A stretch of DNA of 64,000 nucleotides from Liopterus haemorrhoidalis (Eukaryota > Arthropoda > Insecta > Coleoptera > Dytiscidae): positions 30,060,540 through 30,124,539 of the forward strand of contig OZ020618.1 of NCBI GenBank assembly GCA_963971575.1, written 5' to 3'. This document shows, piece after piece, positions 45,850 through 57,590 of the stretch. The stretch's first letter is position 1, and each line of letters begins with the position of its first letter. Made by a program: the position numbers and the translations under genes. Under the pieces are notes generated by a model that was given only the letters and a program-made list of their open reading frames with translations, was not told the DNA's origin and searched no databases.

Positions 45850-45982
45850 GCCCGGTTGCATAAAAGTTTTAAAACGAGATGTAAGCTAAAACTCCTAACA
45901 ACGTAATGCGTTGCTAGGTAATTTTGTGTTTTTTATCGAGTTTTAGCTTACATCTAGTTTTAAGACTTTTATGCAACCGAGC
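45850..45982. mobile_element. Short foldback MITE, ~45-bp arms
   Basis: Arms starting GCCCGGTTGCATAAAAG (45850) and ending CTTTTATGCAACCGAGC (45982) pair over about 45 bp with few mismatches, leaving about 40 bp in the loop. No target duplication is obvious. It lies just downstream of the mariner remnant. Confidence 0.85.
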
Positions 45983-46810
45983 TTCAGAGAGATATTTCAA
46001 AAGATTAGTTTTAGACTGTATCTCCCCGTATCTCCCCAAATATTCAACTAACTGAAAAAATTTATAGGTTAAAAAAAAATCATTTTATTATTGTTAACAA
46101 TTTTTGTCATATATATTTTACTGTTAAGTCAATAATAAGGATGATATAATAAGTTTTTTAGTATACAGTTTTTGCCCCAAAACACCTCCTTAGAATTAAC
46201 ATTTTAAGATGCCATATAGTCTGTTTGAATACGGGTTCATACCAAATTTTGTTAAAATATGTTTAGCCGATTTTGTATGAACATACAGAAACCAAGGGAT
46301 ATACAGACACCAATTGATTGTTTTACTGATATACTCTTATAATCACTTGAAACGTGTACAAACCAAATATGATGACAAAAAAATAATAAAAAAAACAGAT
46401 ACAGCCTTTAATTTTATTAATACAGATATCATCATCATCAGCGACATTCCGAGTTGAGCCTAGGCTTCTTGATTCCAGGTTTCATGACCATGTTTTTAAT
46501 CTATGTGCATTCAGGAGTAATATAAAGTAGTATTACGTCCATTTTTAGCGTACACAGAAAGGCACCTATAGTTTATAGCCGGTTGCGAATGGCTAAACAG
46601 AACCCGTAATTTGTATAATATTTTTACTCAAATTATTTGACATAAGGATGAATTGAACTCACGTTCGTGCACTTGCTTTGCTGTCAAACAGCAGATAATA
46701 GCGGTTTAACACTAGCAGCAACAGGCTTGCTTATTACAGATAGAGGTATATAAAATGTTGTCATGATAGGTGGACTAGATTTGGAATTTTGTTAGATTGA
46801 AACATGGTTC
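45983..46810. other. No gene recognised
   Basis: A/T-rich. A short stretch at 46240-46300 faintly resembles other dispersed repeats here (AAATATGTTTAGCCG). Nothing else assigned. Confidence 0.4.
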
Positions 46811-46824
46811 TTTAAAACAAGGCA

Positions 46825-47060
46825 AACCAATAGAGTGGCCGAGCGCATTAAATCGTGCAATTTGGACTGGTGAGAACAGTCTGGATTGTGCGATCGGTAG
46901 TTCGATTCTCCGTTGGTGATATTATGCGAGCGAGAATAATATGTTTACATTACTCTCATTTCACAATCATTCACCCCTCATCCAGGTGTAGGAGCTCGCC
47001 CCCTGGCATCGGCGATTAGCCTCGTTGCAGAAATAGGCTGATGTAAAATAAATAAATAAA
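46825..47060 (+). mobile_element. SINE-2, complete, 14-bp target duplication
   Basis: The head AGAGTGGCCGAGCGC (box A of Ser/Leu-type tRNA) and GTAGTTCGATTCTCC (box B, 46897-46911) are separated by a long variable-arm-like region, as in class II tRNAs. A body of about 130 bp ends in AATAAATAAATAAA. A perfect 14-bp duplication TTTAAAACAAGGCA lies at 46811-46824 and 47061-47074. The tail suggests mobilisation by a LINE with an AATAAA-type 3' repeat. Confidence 0.95.
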
Positions 47061-47074
47061 TTTAAAACAAGGCA

Positions 47075-47503
47075 TCACACGTGTGGACTGAGGCATACTT
47101 GTTTACTTCGTGGATTTTGCTGATAAAATCTAGAGGTTCTGGATTATTGTAGAAGAATATTAGTGAAACAAAGTGTGAATATTAATATTGATTAATTTAG
47201 TGTTGTAAAATAACTAGTATATTGTACAATATTACTTTTTAATTACTTTAACAAAAAGACAAAATCACAACGAACTTCGTCTCAACACAAGAGTAGATAA
47301 TAGACAAAATTAGAACTCAATGTAACAGAAAAAACATCCATCGAATGTATCCATCAATTGTCCTATATCAAATCAAAATATACTACCCATACATCAAGAC
47401 CTTCTTAATACATATTAAACCCAAACAGAATCAAAAGAGAGGATAGCCCCACCACATTAGCCCCACCACAAAACATATACGTTCTCTTCTTGTTTAATAT
47501 ATC
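47075..47503. other. No gene recognised
   Basis: A/T-rich, no structure assigned. Confidence 0.4.
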
Positions 47504-47511
47504 TCCGTCAC

Positions 47512-48450
47512 AGTGTTGCCAGATGTACGATTTAAATCGTACTTGTATGATTATTTTTGATTGTGTACGATGTACGATTTTATGGTATCGATGTACGATT
47601 TTATTGAAAAACATAATATTTATATATTTTGTTAGTAAGTCAAATATTTATACTATATATTGCGGTATATTAAATATTTTAGCCTTCGGGTTTCAAATCG
47701 ACGCGCTCTTAAAAAATCGGTTGGTCTCGCTATGATCGGTAATGATTAGGGTGACCATTTGTTCCGCAATTTAACATTTTGTCCCGCATTAAGATGCGTC
47801 CCGCAAAAGTCCCGCATTTTAACATTTTGTCCCGCATTTGGGATTTGGGAGGTGAGGACCTTTTTTTTGCTCTTCATTTGGATTTGGGAGGTGAGACCTT
47901 TTTTTTTGCTCTTCACTTGGATTTGGGGAGATGAGGACCTTTTTTTGCTTCGTCCCGCATTGCCTTCTTAAGAAAATGGTCACCCTAGTAATGATGGGAC
48001 ATATTTGAAAAATCAAATATACAAAGTTCACTCCTCATTGATTAGTGTACTGAACTACAAACTCAAATCCGCCAGGTCTTTTCGTGTTCGTGTTGAATGC
48101 GAAAGTAGTAAAAATATGTTGAAAAATTCCCTTTTTACGACTGAGATTTGTTATGTTGTGCCATGGATAACAGATATCCATAGTGATAATCACTATACGT
48201 TTGATGATGAGGAGTGGTGAGCAAACGTGCTACAGACCAGTTAATAATTATAAATATTTAACGGCCCTAATAAGGTAGAAGAAAAATTATACATTTTTTA
48301 TCTTTTTTCTGCTACATTTGATTGCGCAATACAAAAATGTAGACATGTATACTTAATAATTTTCAAATTAATAACAATTTTTTTGAAACGATCATTTTGA
48401 AGTGTTTGTACGATTTTTTCTTCTTCGACATCGCCAGATCGGCAACACTG
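47512..48450. mobile_element. hAT-type element, TSD CTCCGTCR
   Basis: CAGTGTTGCC at left and GGCAACACTG at right are inverted. CTCCGTCA (47504-47511) and CTCCGTCG (48451-48458) match 7 of 8. Internal TGTACGATTT motifs repeat near both ends. A + frame at 48005-48220 ending FDDEEW might be a worn C-terminal transposase piece, but this is not certain. Another hAT MITE is nested in it. Confidence 0.85.
47747..47987. mobile_element. hAT MITE, TSD GTAATGAT, with internal tandem units
   Basis: TAGGGTGACCATTT and AAATGGTCACCCTA form perfect ends. A perfect 8-bp duplication GTAATGAT lies at 47739-47746 and 47988-47995. Inside are GTCCCGCATT repeats and three tandem units of about 42 bp (GGATTTGGGAGGTGAGGACC, T run, GCTCTTCA). 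Confidence 0.95.
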
Positions 48451-48458
48451 CTCCGTCG

Positions 48459-48893
48459 ACATCTACACTATTCTCGTCCACATTCGAAAGTTTTACACGA
48501 GTGTCATAAGATCGACCTGTCTATTTTCATTATTCTGCATTGTACTCAAAAACTTTTTGTGAGCTCTTATTATTTTTATTATTTCCATAATAATATTTTA
48601 ATTCGAGTAATTTAGGTGCCATAATTCGAGAACATCATTTACGTTAAATAACCCGAAGTTATTCCAAAATAATGAATATTGTGGGAGCATGGTATAGTTT
48701 GGAGGTGCTAAACTCGGCTGCTTATTTGCGGTTTATGACATTCCAACATAACTTGCCACAACTAATGACGTGGAAAATTCGTGTTGTGGTTAGAATAAAC
48801 AAAAATAAATCACTTTTGTAAAGCGAAAATAAGATATAATACAAGAAATGATGTACTGTACGTACATTACACTATAATAATAATTGTAGTTTG
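48459..48893. other. No gene recognised
   Basis: A/T-rich; no assignment. Confidence 0.4.
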
Positions 48894-49666
48894 TGTAAGT
48901 AGATCTGGCGAGTATTCAGAGATAGGCTTATGGATTTGATTTCATTTCTCGAGAAGTGAAAAAATAGACTTATTTTCTCGAGAAATCTCCAGAAAAATAA
49001 TTATTAGAATATATCTTTTTTTAATGTTGAAAATATTGTAGAGGTTATAAACATGTTGAAATTATAGTCAACTGTAAAGTATTCATTTAAATAACATTAG
49101 AATAAATGAATAACGGGGCTTTAAAATGATTATAACAAACGGCACGTAATTACATATTAATTGAAAATACGTATGTATAGAGAAAATTTAAAAAAATGAA
49201 GAAATTAATAATAATGGTAATAATTATTTTATTTAACTTGTAGGTAATCTTTTACATAACAGTTACAAAATGAACAAAAAATTAAATGTAATTGATTATA
49301 ACAAATAACACACTAAATTAAAATAAAATATTGTTTTTAATACAATAAATGTACAAAAAACGTACAAAAAAATTACAATAAATGCTAGTTAGCAAAATAT
49401 TATAAATCGCTTCTTATCTGTTGCCCAACAGTTGCGTTGCGGGAGAGAGGAAGACAAATTTAATCAAAATTAAATTATAATCAGTGACTCACTGAACATT
49501 ATATTTTTTTTAAATAGTTTTTAAAAGGACAATGCGTTTAACGTGGCGTCGAGAAAAATTTACATTTCTCGAGAAAAAAAAATTACATTTCTCGAGAAAT
49601 GAAAAATGAGAATTGTAACTTTTTCTCAAGAAATTCTCTAGAAGAAACACTACTTACAAAAGAACT
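48894..49666. mobile_element. Putative TIR element with TTTCTCGAGAAAT motifs
   Basis: TTTCTCGAGAA palindromes cluster at 48944-48992 and at 49547-49640. Outer sequences TGTAAGTAG (about 48894) and CTACTTAC (about 49653) are inverted. It is otherwise very A/T-rich and has no frame. Ends and target duplication are uncertain. Confidence 0.5.
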
Positions 49667-50348
49667 TGAGCACTAAAAAAAAAAAATAGCTTCTGAGCCT
49701 ACCAAGAGAAACATTGCTTATGACCCCCCCTAGAAGAAAAAATTATGTGTGCGCGCCTGAACTTGCCAGGAAAGAGTATGTTTTTCGGTGCGAAAGAAGA
49801 GATGGACAGCTGAGGCTTAGCGCAAACTGGCCCCATATCGAGGCTCGGAAATCCACTTTCCCGCTGTGGTTTACCCAATTGTGTCCTACAGGACAACAAA
49901 TACTTGTGTGTAGTTTAAATGTTTTTGAAGTGAAAATTCTATGGGCGCGTTTATCGATTGAAGAGTAACGCAAGCGAGTTACGTTACAGGCACAGTAGGT
50001 ACTGTCACAGTATATACTGTGGTACTGTGTTACGGACATGTACCCCTCTCGCCTTTCGTTAACCATATCTGACCTTTGACCAGCACACGACACGTACACT
50101 TACTATAACTAAAGTCTGCGAGAATTTACTTACCAATAATCTTTAAAATTAACATATGATTCAATCAAAAAGGTTTTCAAAATTGAACGTTTTTGTTCGT
50201 TCGGAAAATGGGAAAGAAATATCTTTTGGTTTCAGTCTTCCTTGTCTTTGGTAGAAATGACGCATATACAATAACACACATACCTTTATTTGAATATATT
50301 CAAATATAATAGACAAAGACGAAACGTCGGGTGTACGTGGGACGAGTA
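49667..50348. other. Unassigned, locally GC-richer; short palindrome
   Basis: 49700-50100 has normal base composition and two overlapping frames on opposite strands (49714-49968 +, 49743-50099 -) without recognisable domains. CACAGTATATACTGTG (50006-50021) is a perfect 16-bp palindrome within a CAGTA-rich stretch. It might be single-copy sequence. Confidence 0.3.
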
Positions 50349-51655
50349 GTTCAAATCAGGGATGAGGAGTCGGAGTCGGAGTCGAGAGTCGGGAGTCGAG
50401 AAGTCGAAACTTTTTGGAGGAGTCGGAAAAAGATATCGACTCCCGACTCTTTAAAAGGGGATACGCATAAAATTTATATTTTCTTAAAACTACATTTTTT
50501 GATATGTTAATGTTAGTTATGTCATCTAACAAAACAAAAATCACATTTTAATTAATATTTCAGCCAAATATTTTATTTAAAATATTATAAATTTGAAATA
50601 AGCCGACCACAGCGCGAAGGTTGACGAGTAAATACGACTGAGCATTACGTCAAACCCTAGACGGCCCAGACTACAATATAATCTTTACGTGTATATATTG
50701 TATTGTTCGAGAGTTTTGTATTTGTTTTTAAGCAATATTTCACGCATTTATTATTAACATAGCAGATAAATATTTTGTTAGGGCGCAGAGTGACAATTTA
50801 CCCAGCATTGATTCTTTTCTTCCTTTTCTTTTGTTTTTCACTATTAGGTAATGAAATAAATTGTTTTTGTGGAGTTCTAAACAAAGTATTTGTTCACATC
50901 GGTACTAAACAATATTTTCGATGTTACGAAGTACTGGGCCCTGGATCTTCCATGTTTTATATATAATTTAATTCGGTAAACATGTAGAATAACTTTATTT
51001 TAATTAAAATCACTCTAACTTTACACAATCTATAAACGTTATACAAGCAAATAAGTTCACGACAGACTGTGTAGGCTGTACGCAGTAAACAGGTAGGTTC
51101 TGACGTCACACGTGGTTTTCGCGAGCTACATAAATTTATGATTTTTTTAAGCTTTCAAATAAAAAGCAAAAATGCAAAACTGTTTTTTATGTTTATATGC
51201 AACAAGGGGAATATAATAAATAAAAAAAAAACTAAATCATGCCTATCCTATTTAATTTTTATCAAAAATGAGAACAAACCGAAAACGAAAACAAAATTAA
51301 CATATTACCAGCATTTTTTAAAACACGGAAACAGGAACGACATTTTGTTTTTTGTTCAAGAACAAAAATGAAATTAAAAATATTCAATACCGGTTTTATC
51401 TGGTTTCCTTTATGCTTTCCAGTTTAAAATTTGATAAATACTGTTCGTATTAACAGATTAATACGATGCAGTAAAGATGTTCGTTTTTACTCATGCATTT
51501 CCATTTTACTTTTTTCTGTATACTCTGTTCATTATGTTTAAGCGGGACTAAACTGGATTTTTACTTGGTTTTTTACTGGATTTTTACTGGGTTTCTCAAG
51601 TTGATACGATCTTCGTGATTATTTCAGGTTCATGTTAGCAACCAAAATCTAAATG

Positions 51656-51806
51656 TGCCGACCGGCATAGCGTAGTGGCAACACATGTGTTCTACGTTGC
51701 TAAGGTCTCGGGTTCGAATCCCGTTCACGCATGGGATAATTTTCAAAAATAATGCTTGTCCTGGCTAATTGTCGAAGCAGCAAAGGTCAATAATATTAAA
51801 AAAAAA
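51656..51806 (+). mobile_element. SINE-4 (tRNA-derived head)
   Basis: TAGCGTAGTGG (51668-51678) matches box A and GGTTCGAATCC (51711-51721) matches box B exactly; CGGGTTCGAATCCCG forms a T arm. The anticodon stem does not pair, so it is not a functional tRNA gene. A body of about 70 bp runs to an A-rich stretch near 51798-51806. Confidence 0.65.
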
Positions 51807-51887
51807 TTAAATTTCAAAAGGAAAAAGTGACATATTATGAAAAATAAAATATATAAAATACAATAAAAATTTATGACAACTAATATA

Positions 51888-52570
51888 CACTGAACCCTCG
51901 ATTTACACGGTAGATTGGTTCCTGGAAAAACCGTGTAAATCGAAAATCGTGTAAATCGAGACCAGCGTTTTACACAAAAAAATGTTAAAAACAAAGAGGG
52001 TTCGTTTTTTTTAAATGAATTATTATTTTTTATATTTATTTTCAAATATTTATTAATAACATGTGTACATATATAGCAAAAATCGTGTAAATAAAATTAA
52101 GAAGGTACAAAAATATAAAAAAAAATATGTCATATACATATGTATACATACATATGTAGAAAAAACTCTAATCTTTATCAGAGCTTGTTATAGCTCTGAT
52201 TTTTTTTTCTTTGGTTGAGTAGAAATATCACTATCGCAGTCGCTGACAGAAACTTTTCCTGTTTTCCTTTGGAATTCCATCATTTGATATGTCTTCGTTT
52301 CTTACTTCATTTATTATTTTAGGATATATGAAATCAGTGATCAACATTTTCTTAGTTTGGTTGGTTTCCTTATAAATTTCTTCATATTGGCTAAGAGCTT
52401 GTTTTATTGTTCTTTGAAATTTTAATGCTCGTTCAGTATCAGGATCATTGTTTAAAAAATACGTTTGCGTTGTAAGTTACAATGTTGCAATTTCGATTTT
52501 TTTTCATATTTCAAACCGTGTAAAAGCGAAACCGTGTTAACCGAGTACCGTGTAAATCGAGGGATGAGTG
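51888..52570 (-). mobile_element. Pogo/Tigger-like element, decayed, TSD TA
   Basis: CACTGAACCCTCGATTTACA at left and the inverse (GTAAATCGAGGGATGAGTG) at right pair at 23 of 25 positions, flanked by TA (51886-51887, 52571-52572). Such ends are typical of pogo-group transposons. Only a C-terminal coding remnant is left. Confidence 0.85.
52188..52452 (-). pseudogene. Pogo-like transposase C-terminal remnant
   Basis: The minus frame reads NNDPDTERALKFQRTIKQAL, then SQYEEIYKETNQTKKMLITD and FIYPKI, resembling the region after the DDE core in Tigger/jerky-type proteins (alpha-helical, before an acidic and lysine-rich tail). A shift near 52245 leads to SVSDCDSDISTQPKKKKSEL and a stop at 52188. 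The DNA-binding and catalytic domains are gone. Length and position fit an internally deleted element. Confidence 0.6.
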
Positions 52571-52803
52571 TATTCGAAAATTGGTATTAAAAATGACACA
52601 AAAAGTCAAGATAAAATAAAAATGACTTAGTTGTCCCGTAGTCCCGCTTAAAAGAAAACAATTGGAATAGATTTTACGATTTACGAATGAAAGGAGTCGA
52701 GAGTCGGAGTCGGAGTAGGAGTCGGCTTGGAGTCGAAGTCAGAGTTGGGAGTCGGAGTCAGAGTCGGTATTTTTTCTGCCTACTCCCCATCCCTGGTTCA
52801 AAT

Positions 52804-53078
52804 ACTTTATAAACAGTTTACATAGAATTGTGTCAAAAAGATGGATATATTGTTTATCGGCTCTCAGTTCATCCATCGGTATCACGATTCTCCTCGAGTA
52901 TACCTTAACTAGCTAACACGTTTTAGAATATCTGCTTGAGTTATTTAATAATTTTATTGATCAATTAAATTAGCACAGCTAAAACCTAGTACCATATTTA
53001 CCAGTACTTCTTAAATCTTTGTACACTTACACTATTATCAAATATCTCATTAAAACCACATTATCTGTTACTTACTCT
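52804..53078. other. No gene recognised
   Basis: A/T-rich spacer. Confidence 0.4.
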
Positions 53079-53086
53079 CTTCAGTA

Positions 53087-54248
53087 TAGGGATGGGAAAA
53101 AAACATCGATGTATCGAAAACATCGATGTTTGTTTTAAAAATATCGATGTTTTTACCATCGATGGTCAGCTGCCGATAGTATCGATAAAACATCGATGTC
53201 TACTACCGATGTCGATGTTTAAACTTTGAAATTCAGAAACTACCGCTAAAGGCGCTGGAATCTTAAAAATTTAATTTTTATTAAAATTAGTACACAAAAT
53301 ATAAGCGCCATCTATTGTGATATAACAATACTAATAGTGTTAGTTCTTATTCTTCTTAGCAGTTAGCAGAATACGAAAAAATAAGAAGAAACTTCTAATT
53401 TTTGTAAACAAATCTTTTTGAGTCTTGTTGAAACTTTCCCAGTTGTTATTCCTCCAATACCTGGATTTTTGTAAGTTGTCATTAGCTATTTTTTTATATA
53501 TTGAAGTTGACTTTTCCTGAACAAAATGATAAAAAGCTTCAATTAATCGGTAAAAGTAACTAGAATTGAAAATCTAATTCCGCCTAGACCAAAGGAACAG
53601 ACTTTATTTCAACTTAAAAAAGTATAAAAATAATTGTGTATGACAGTGTTATTTTTATGTTAAATAATATAAAATTAACATTAAGATTACTATATTAGTA
53701 TTGGAATAAAATACAATATTTAATTTAGAAATGTAAAAATAGTAAGGTCTGTTCCTTTGGTTTAGGCGGAACTAGATTTTCAATTCTAGTTACTTTTACC
53801 GATTGATTGAAGCTTTTGATCATTTTGTTCGGGAAAAGTCCACTTCAATATATAAAAAAATATCTAATGACAAATTACAAAAAATTAAAATTGCGGTTAG
53901 TTCCATCTAATCGTTTGGAATAGACTGTAGGTACAAATTAGGATTATTATATTGAGTATAATAATATTAATATGAAATTAATTACTATTAAAAAGGAATA
54001 TTTCTATTTCAAAATCTATCAAATGCTTTTTGTGTATTATGTGTTACTTTTTTCGTATTTTATCTTTACATTATTAAATAAAACCTATATAATATAAATA
54101 AATAATAGCTTTTATTAATATTAATAAAACATCGATGTTTCCGATACATCGATGTTTTTCCTTCGATGTTTTTTCAACATCGATAGTAAGCGCCGATGTT
54201 AACATCGACGTTAAACATCGATGTTTTGCCTTCGATGTACAACCCTAA
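53087..54248. mobile_element. hAT-type element with ACATCGATGT repeats, TSD CTTCAGTA
   Basis: TAGGGATGGG at left and CAACCCTAA at right; many copies of AACATCGATGTTT inside both ends (53102-53222 and 54127-54240). Identical 8-bp flanks CTTCAGTA (53079-53086, 54249-54256); the ends are offset by one base. No protein. It contains a foldback element. Confidence 0.85.
53466..53886. mobile_element. Foldback element, ~140-bp inverted arms
   Basis: The left arm (53466-53607) and right arm (53745-53886) are reverse complements with about ten differences; shared blocks include GGTAAAAGTAACTAGAATTG and CCAAAGGAACAGAC. About 135 bp of A/T-rich spacer separates them. No coding capacity. Confidence 0.9.
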
Positions 54249-54256
54249 CTTCAGTA

Positions 54257-55790
54257 ACCTGCCGTGCATTGCACCTTTGCGTTGTAATTTTAATGTTTTC
54301 CCGTTCCTTTGATATCTTTATTACTTATCTTGTTATTATCTTACTTATCTTAACTATCCCTGGGAAAAAAACTGACACAAATAGAAATAATCCTATATCT
54401 TCATAAGTTTGTTCCTATGCCCAGGGCCGTACTCACCATTAGGCGCATGTAGCGATAGCTGGGGGCCCCTCTTGAGAAGGGGGGGGGGCGTGTTGGACTA
54501 TCTTTGACATGTTTCTTCAAAATATATACTCATTTATTATAACTTAAAATATTATTATTTCGCCAGTATAACGAATCCAATTAATAAATAAGTCCATTGA
54601 ATAATTAAATAATAAACCTTAAATCTATATTCTATATTTATAAAATAGGAGGCTCTATCTAATTCATTTTAATTTTTGGGCCTCATATTTAGTTCCTGCT
54701 CGTTTCAGATGATTATCAAGACAATCAGATCAATTATTTAAAAAGTTACTGTGTAATTACGTTACTACAACATAAAATATTATAAAAAGTATAATGGCTT
54801 TCATTCATGGTAGTAACTGACCTTGCTCATAGTGACGAATTTAGTTACAATTATCATAGTAACAGCGTTACAGAATTGGTCTGAATATCCTCAAAAAACT
54901 CAATTTCTGTCTGTCTGGCTGTCCGAGATTCACACAAAAACGGCTGGACATATTTTCACGTAATTTGGTATGTTGATAGTGTAAAACCAGAATTCGAAGG
55001 CAATATGGCATCTCAAAATTTTTATTGAAAGGTGGTGTTTCGGAGTTGAAACTGTGTGCAATGTTTTTTAGCGAGAGTTCACATTATGACAATATTTTAC
55101 AAATGAACCACAAAATACATCAAGTACACTGTCAAACTGGTTATAAAGACTAAACATAGAATAAAATGGTGAATTGATTAAAATGTTTGATCTTGGTTTG
55201 GCCAGGGCAAACGTTTTAAGGTTCCTTGTAAATACAGGGCGGCAGTGGAGATTTACCATCTCAAGAAGAACAGGGCTGTCAATGATATCATTTAATATTT
55301 TATAAAGACATATTAGTAAATGGATTTCTCGCCGAAATTTTAAGGATTGGATTTTAAATAATACCAGTAGTTTTTCTTGAGGAAAGCCTTGGTCAGGGTA
55401 TTTTCCGAATTTTTTTAAATAAAGGTATTTTAGAAATTTACGCTGAACAGAAAAATATATCTGACAAAAATTGTTTATAGTAAGAAGACAAATATTTTTT
55501 ATTCAATGAATTTTTTCAATTATTCATTAATCTTAAATAAAATATTCGTATTCGTATAATTTATAGTACAAATATTTATGAATGCACTATTAAAATATTT
55601 ATTACGTAATAAAAAGTTTAGTCCTAGACCTAGAAGTGAGGAAGCTTCTAAAAGTTAAGCAAAGAATATCTCGATTTAATATTCCGGGATCATTTAGCGT
55701 AAGTTAGTTGGACACTACGTACATTTCAGTACTAACTTTTCGGAGAGCGAGCGTGTCGTTCAGCTCGTCTAACGGCCGACACGTGTTCAT
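54257..55790. other. No gene; dispersed repeat fragments
   Basis: 54420-54490 has a hAT-like start CCAGGGCCGTACTCACC and a G run. 54905-54985 (GTCTGTCTGGCTG, ACAAAAACGGCTGGACATAT) recurs inverted at 56520-56600. A 63-codon minus frame at 55068-55259 is not recognised. Confidence 0.4.
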
Positions 55791-55798
55791 GCTCCTCC

Positions 55799-55984
55799 CA
55801 GGGCCGTTTAATCGCCGAGGACAAAAAGGCCATGGCCTAGGACCCGGTTGCCGGTCTAAATTTTATTTTGTTTAACTTATATTGCAATACATATTTTTTT
55901 AATTTGATTTGACTCCTCCTCGGAGGGGGGGGGGGCATTAAATACCCATGGCCTAGGTCCCGTACAATTCATAAGACGGCTCTG
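55799..55984. mobile_element. hAT-type MITE, CAGGGCCGT ends
   Basis: CAGGGCCGTTTAA at left and AAGACGGCTCTG at right are imperfect inverted repeats. GGCCATGGCCTAGGACCC and CCATGGCCTAGGTCCC mirror each other inside. Flanks GCTCCTCC and CCCCCTCC match 6 of 8, an aged target duplication. Confidence 0.7.
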
Positions 55985-55992
55985 CCCCCTCC

Positions 55993-56733
55993 GTACCTCG
56001 AAAGTTATGAAAAGAAAGACAGGAATTTTACATGTATAATGCTTTATGTGTGTCATTGGATTGTTGGAAACAGACGAGTCAGTCTTATTCGTCACACATT
56101 TATGACACATTTGTATTTTTGATATAAAACATATTTTATTATAATACTTAAATTGGTGTCGAGGAGAGAAGGAAAAACAAATATAAAATGTTGCAATGTA
56201 AGAAATTGAAAGATGATCGATCTGATTACATGGAAGGAGTTATTCATTTCAAATTTCTAAGTAATAAATGACACTGCAATTAATACCTTACCTGGCAAAA
56301 AAATATAACCTATCACTACAAGTGCTAGCTTCGGATACCACAGTAACTAGGAATTAATGTCCAATCGATATCTTTTCAAATTGTGAATGGGATATAGTAA
56401 TAGTTCTACACTTTTAAGCGGAACTAAACGGTATTTTTATTTTCTTTTGTCACGAACCCACTTTTTAACAATTTGATGAAATTTTTGAAATGTCTTGTAG
56501 CATATGCTCGAATCCTTGTTCACTCTATCATCATACCAAATTACCTGCAAATATGTCCAGCCGTTTTTGTGTGAATCCCAGACAGACAGACAAAATATTT
56601 TTTTGGGGTTATTTATAGATACGGGAGCATTATAAAAATAAATATTGTATTAACTTCACATTTTGTAACAAATTATTTTGCCAGTCGTACCCCTGGTACT
56701 ACTTAACGCTACGTACAACCCCCAGAGATTATT
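55993..56733. other. No gene; repeat fragments
   Basis: Contains TTTTAAGCGGAACTAAACGG at 56412 (relative of the 51537 element end) and, at 56520-56600, the inverted partner of 54905-54985. No coding signal. Confidence 0.4.
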
Positions 56734-57440
56734 AGTTTCTTATACAAAACTAACAATCTGAAATAAAATTAGTGACAATCTATACATCAAATTTTGCACA
56801 GAATTTTTATCTATCTAATAGAATATTTTTGATTGTAGAAAAAATTATTGTAAAAATTTTATTTCTAAGTAACTTTATAATAGGTATTACACAACAATGT
56901 TCTTTAATTTTTTAAATATATTTGTGGGTTTCAAATAATTTTTATATTTATACAGTTTTGTGTAGAAATGTTCAAATCATACGTTAACATTTTTTTCGAC
57001 ATGATTGTTTATAGTTTAGAGCCTTCGTCGCAAAATATTATACTTGATGATAATGAAATGCCACTTGGTACAAGTGATCTTTACATAAAATGGAACATTT
57101 TTATCCGCCGCACCTATATTGAGAACCGCAGCAGATTCGAGGTGGCGGCAAAAGTAGATTACCAAGTACAATAACTATAAGTAATTTTCACAATAGAACA
57201 AATTATCTCCAAACATATTTGTAGAATGAAGCTTTAGCTACAATTTGCCGCATTTTACACAAATATGCGTCGAATGGTTTACAAGATGGCGTCTATAACG
57301 CAAGTTGTTTATTTACAATTACATGGCAGTTCTTTTGACAATTAAATATATCCTATTAGGTAGATAAAAATTCGCTGAAAATTTTGATGTATAGATTGTT
57401 ACTCATTTTATTTCAGGTTGTTAGTCTTGTATAGGAAACT
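56734..57440. mobile_element. Foldback element, ~95-bp arms
   Basis: The left arm from AGTTTCTTATACAAAACTAA (56734) and right arm ending GTCTTGTATAGGAAACT (57440) are reverse complements over about 95 bp, with blocks CAATCTATACATCAAA and TTTTTATCTA. A 68-codon frame inside (56968-57174) has no recognisable domain and is not taken as a gene. Confidence 0.85.
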
Positions 57441-57590
57441 GCACGGTTGTGCGCACCCTTAACCATAGGGATGGGTGGCATAAAGTCTCTTTTTTTAAAG
57501 ATCTTTCTTATTCACTCTTTTTAAACAAACTATTTTTATGATATTTTTATGGTTTAAATATGATTTATTTACTTAACGTGGCCTTACAAC

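Larger units (their letters stand above)
51537..52652. mobile_element. TIR element, TTTAAGCGGGACTA ends
   Basis: TTTAAGCGGGACTA (51537-51550) and TAGTCCCGCTTAAA (52639-52652) are perfect inverted repeats. A related single end (TTTTAAGCGGAACTAAACGG) lies at 56412. No target duplication is seen. It contains the SINE-4 and pogo-like insertions. Confidence 0.7.
50357..52795. mobile_element. hAT-type element, TSD GTTCAAAT, GGAGTCGGAGTC ends
   Basis: CAGGGATGAGGAGTCGG at left and ACTCCCCATCCCTG at right are inverted, with GAGTCGGAGTC repeats inside both ends. A perfect 8-bp duplication GTTCAAAT lies at 50349-50356 and 52796-52803. No transposase was seen. Nested inside: a TTTAAGCGGGACTA element, a SINE head and a pogo-like element. 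Confidence 0.95.

Noticed and set aside
48005..48220. 71-codon frame ending FDDEEW as a gene
   Set aside because: Inside a hAT element; could be a worn transposase tail but no motif is firm enough for a call.
56968..57174. 68-codon frame as a gene
   Set aside because: Lies between the arms of a foldback element, no domain, length expected by chance in this composition.
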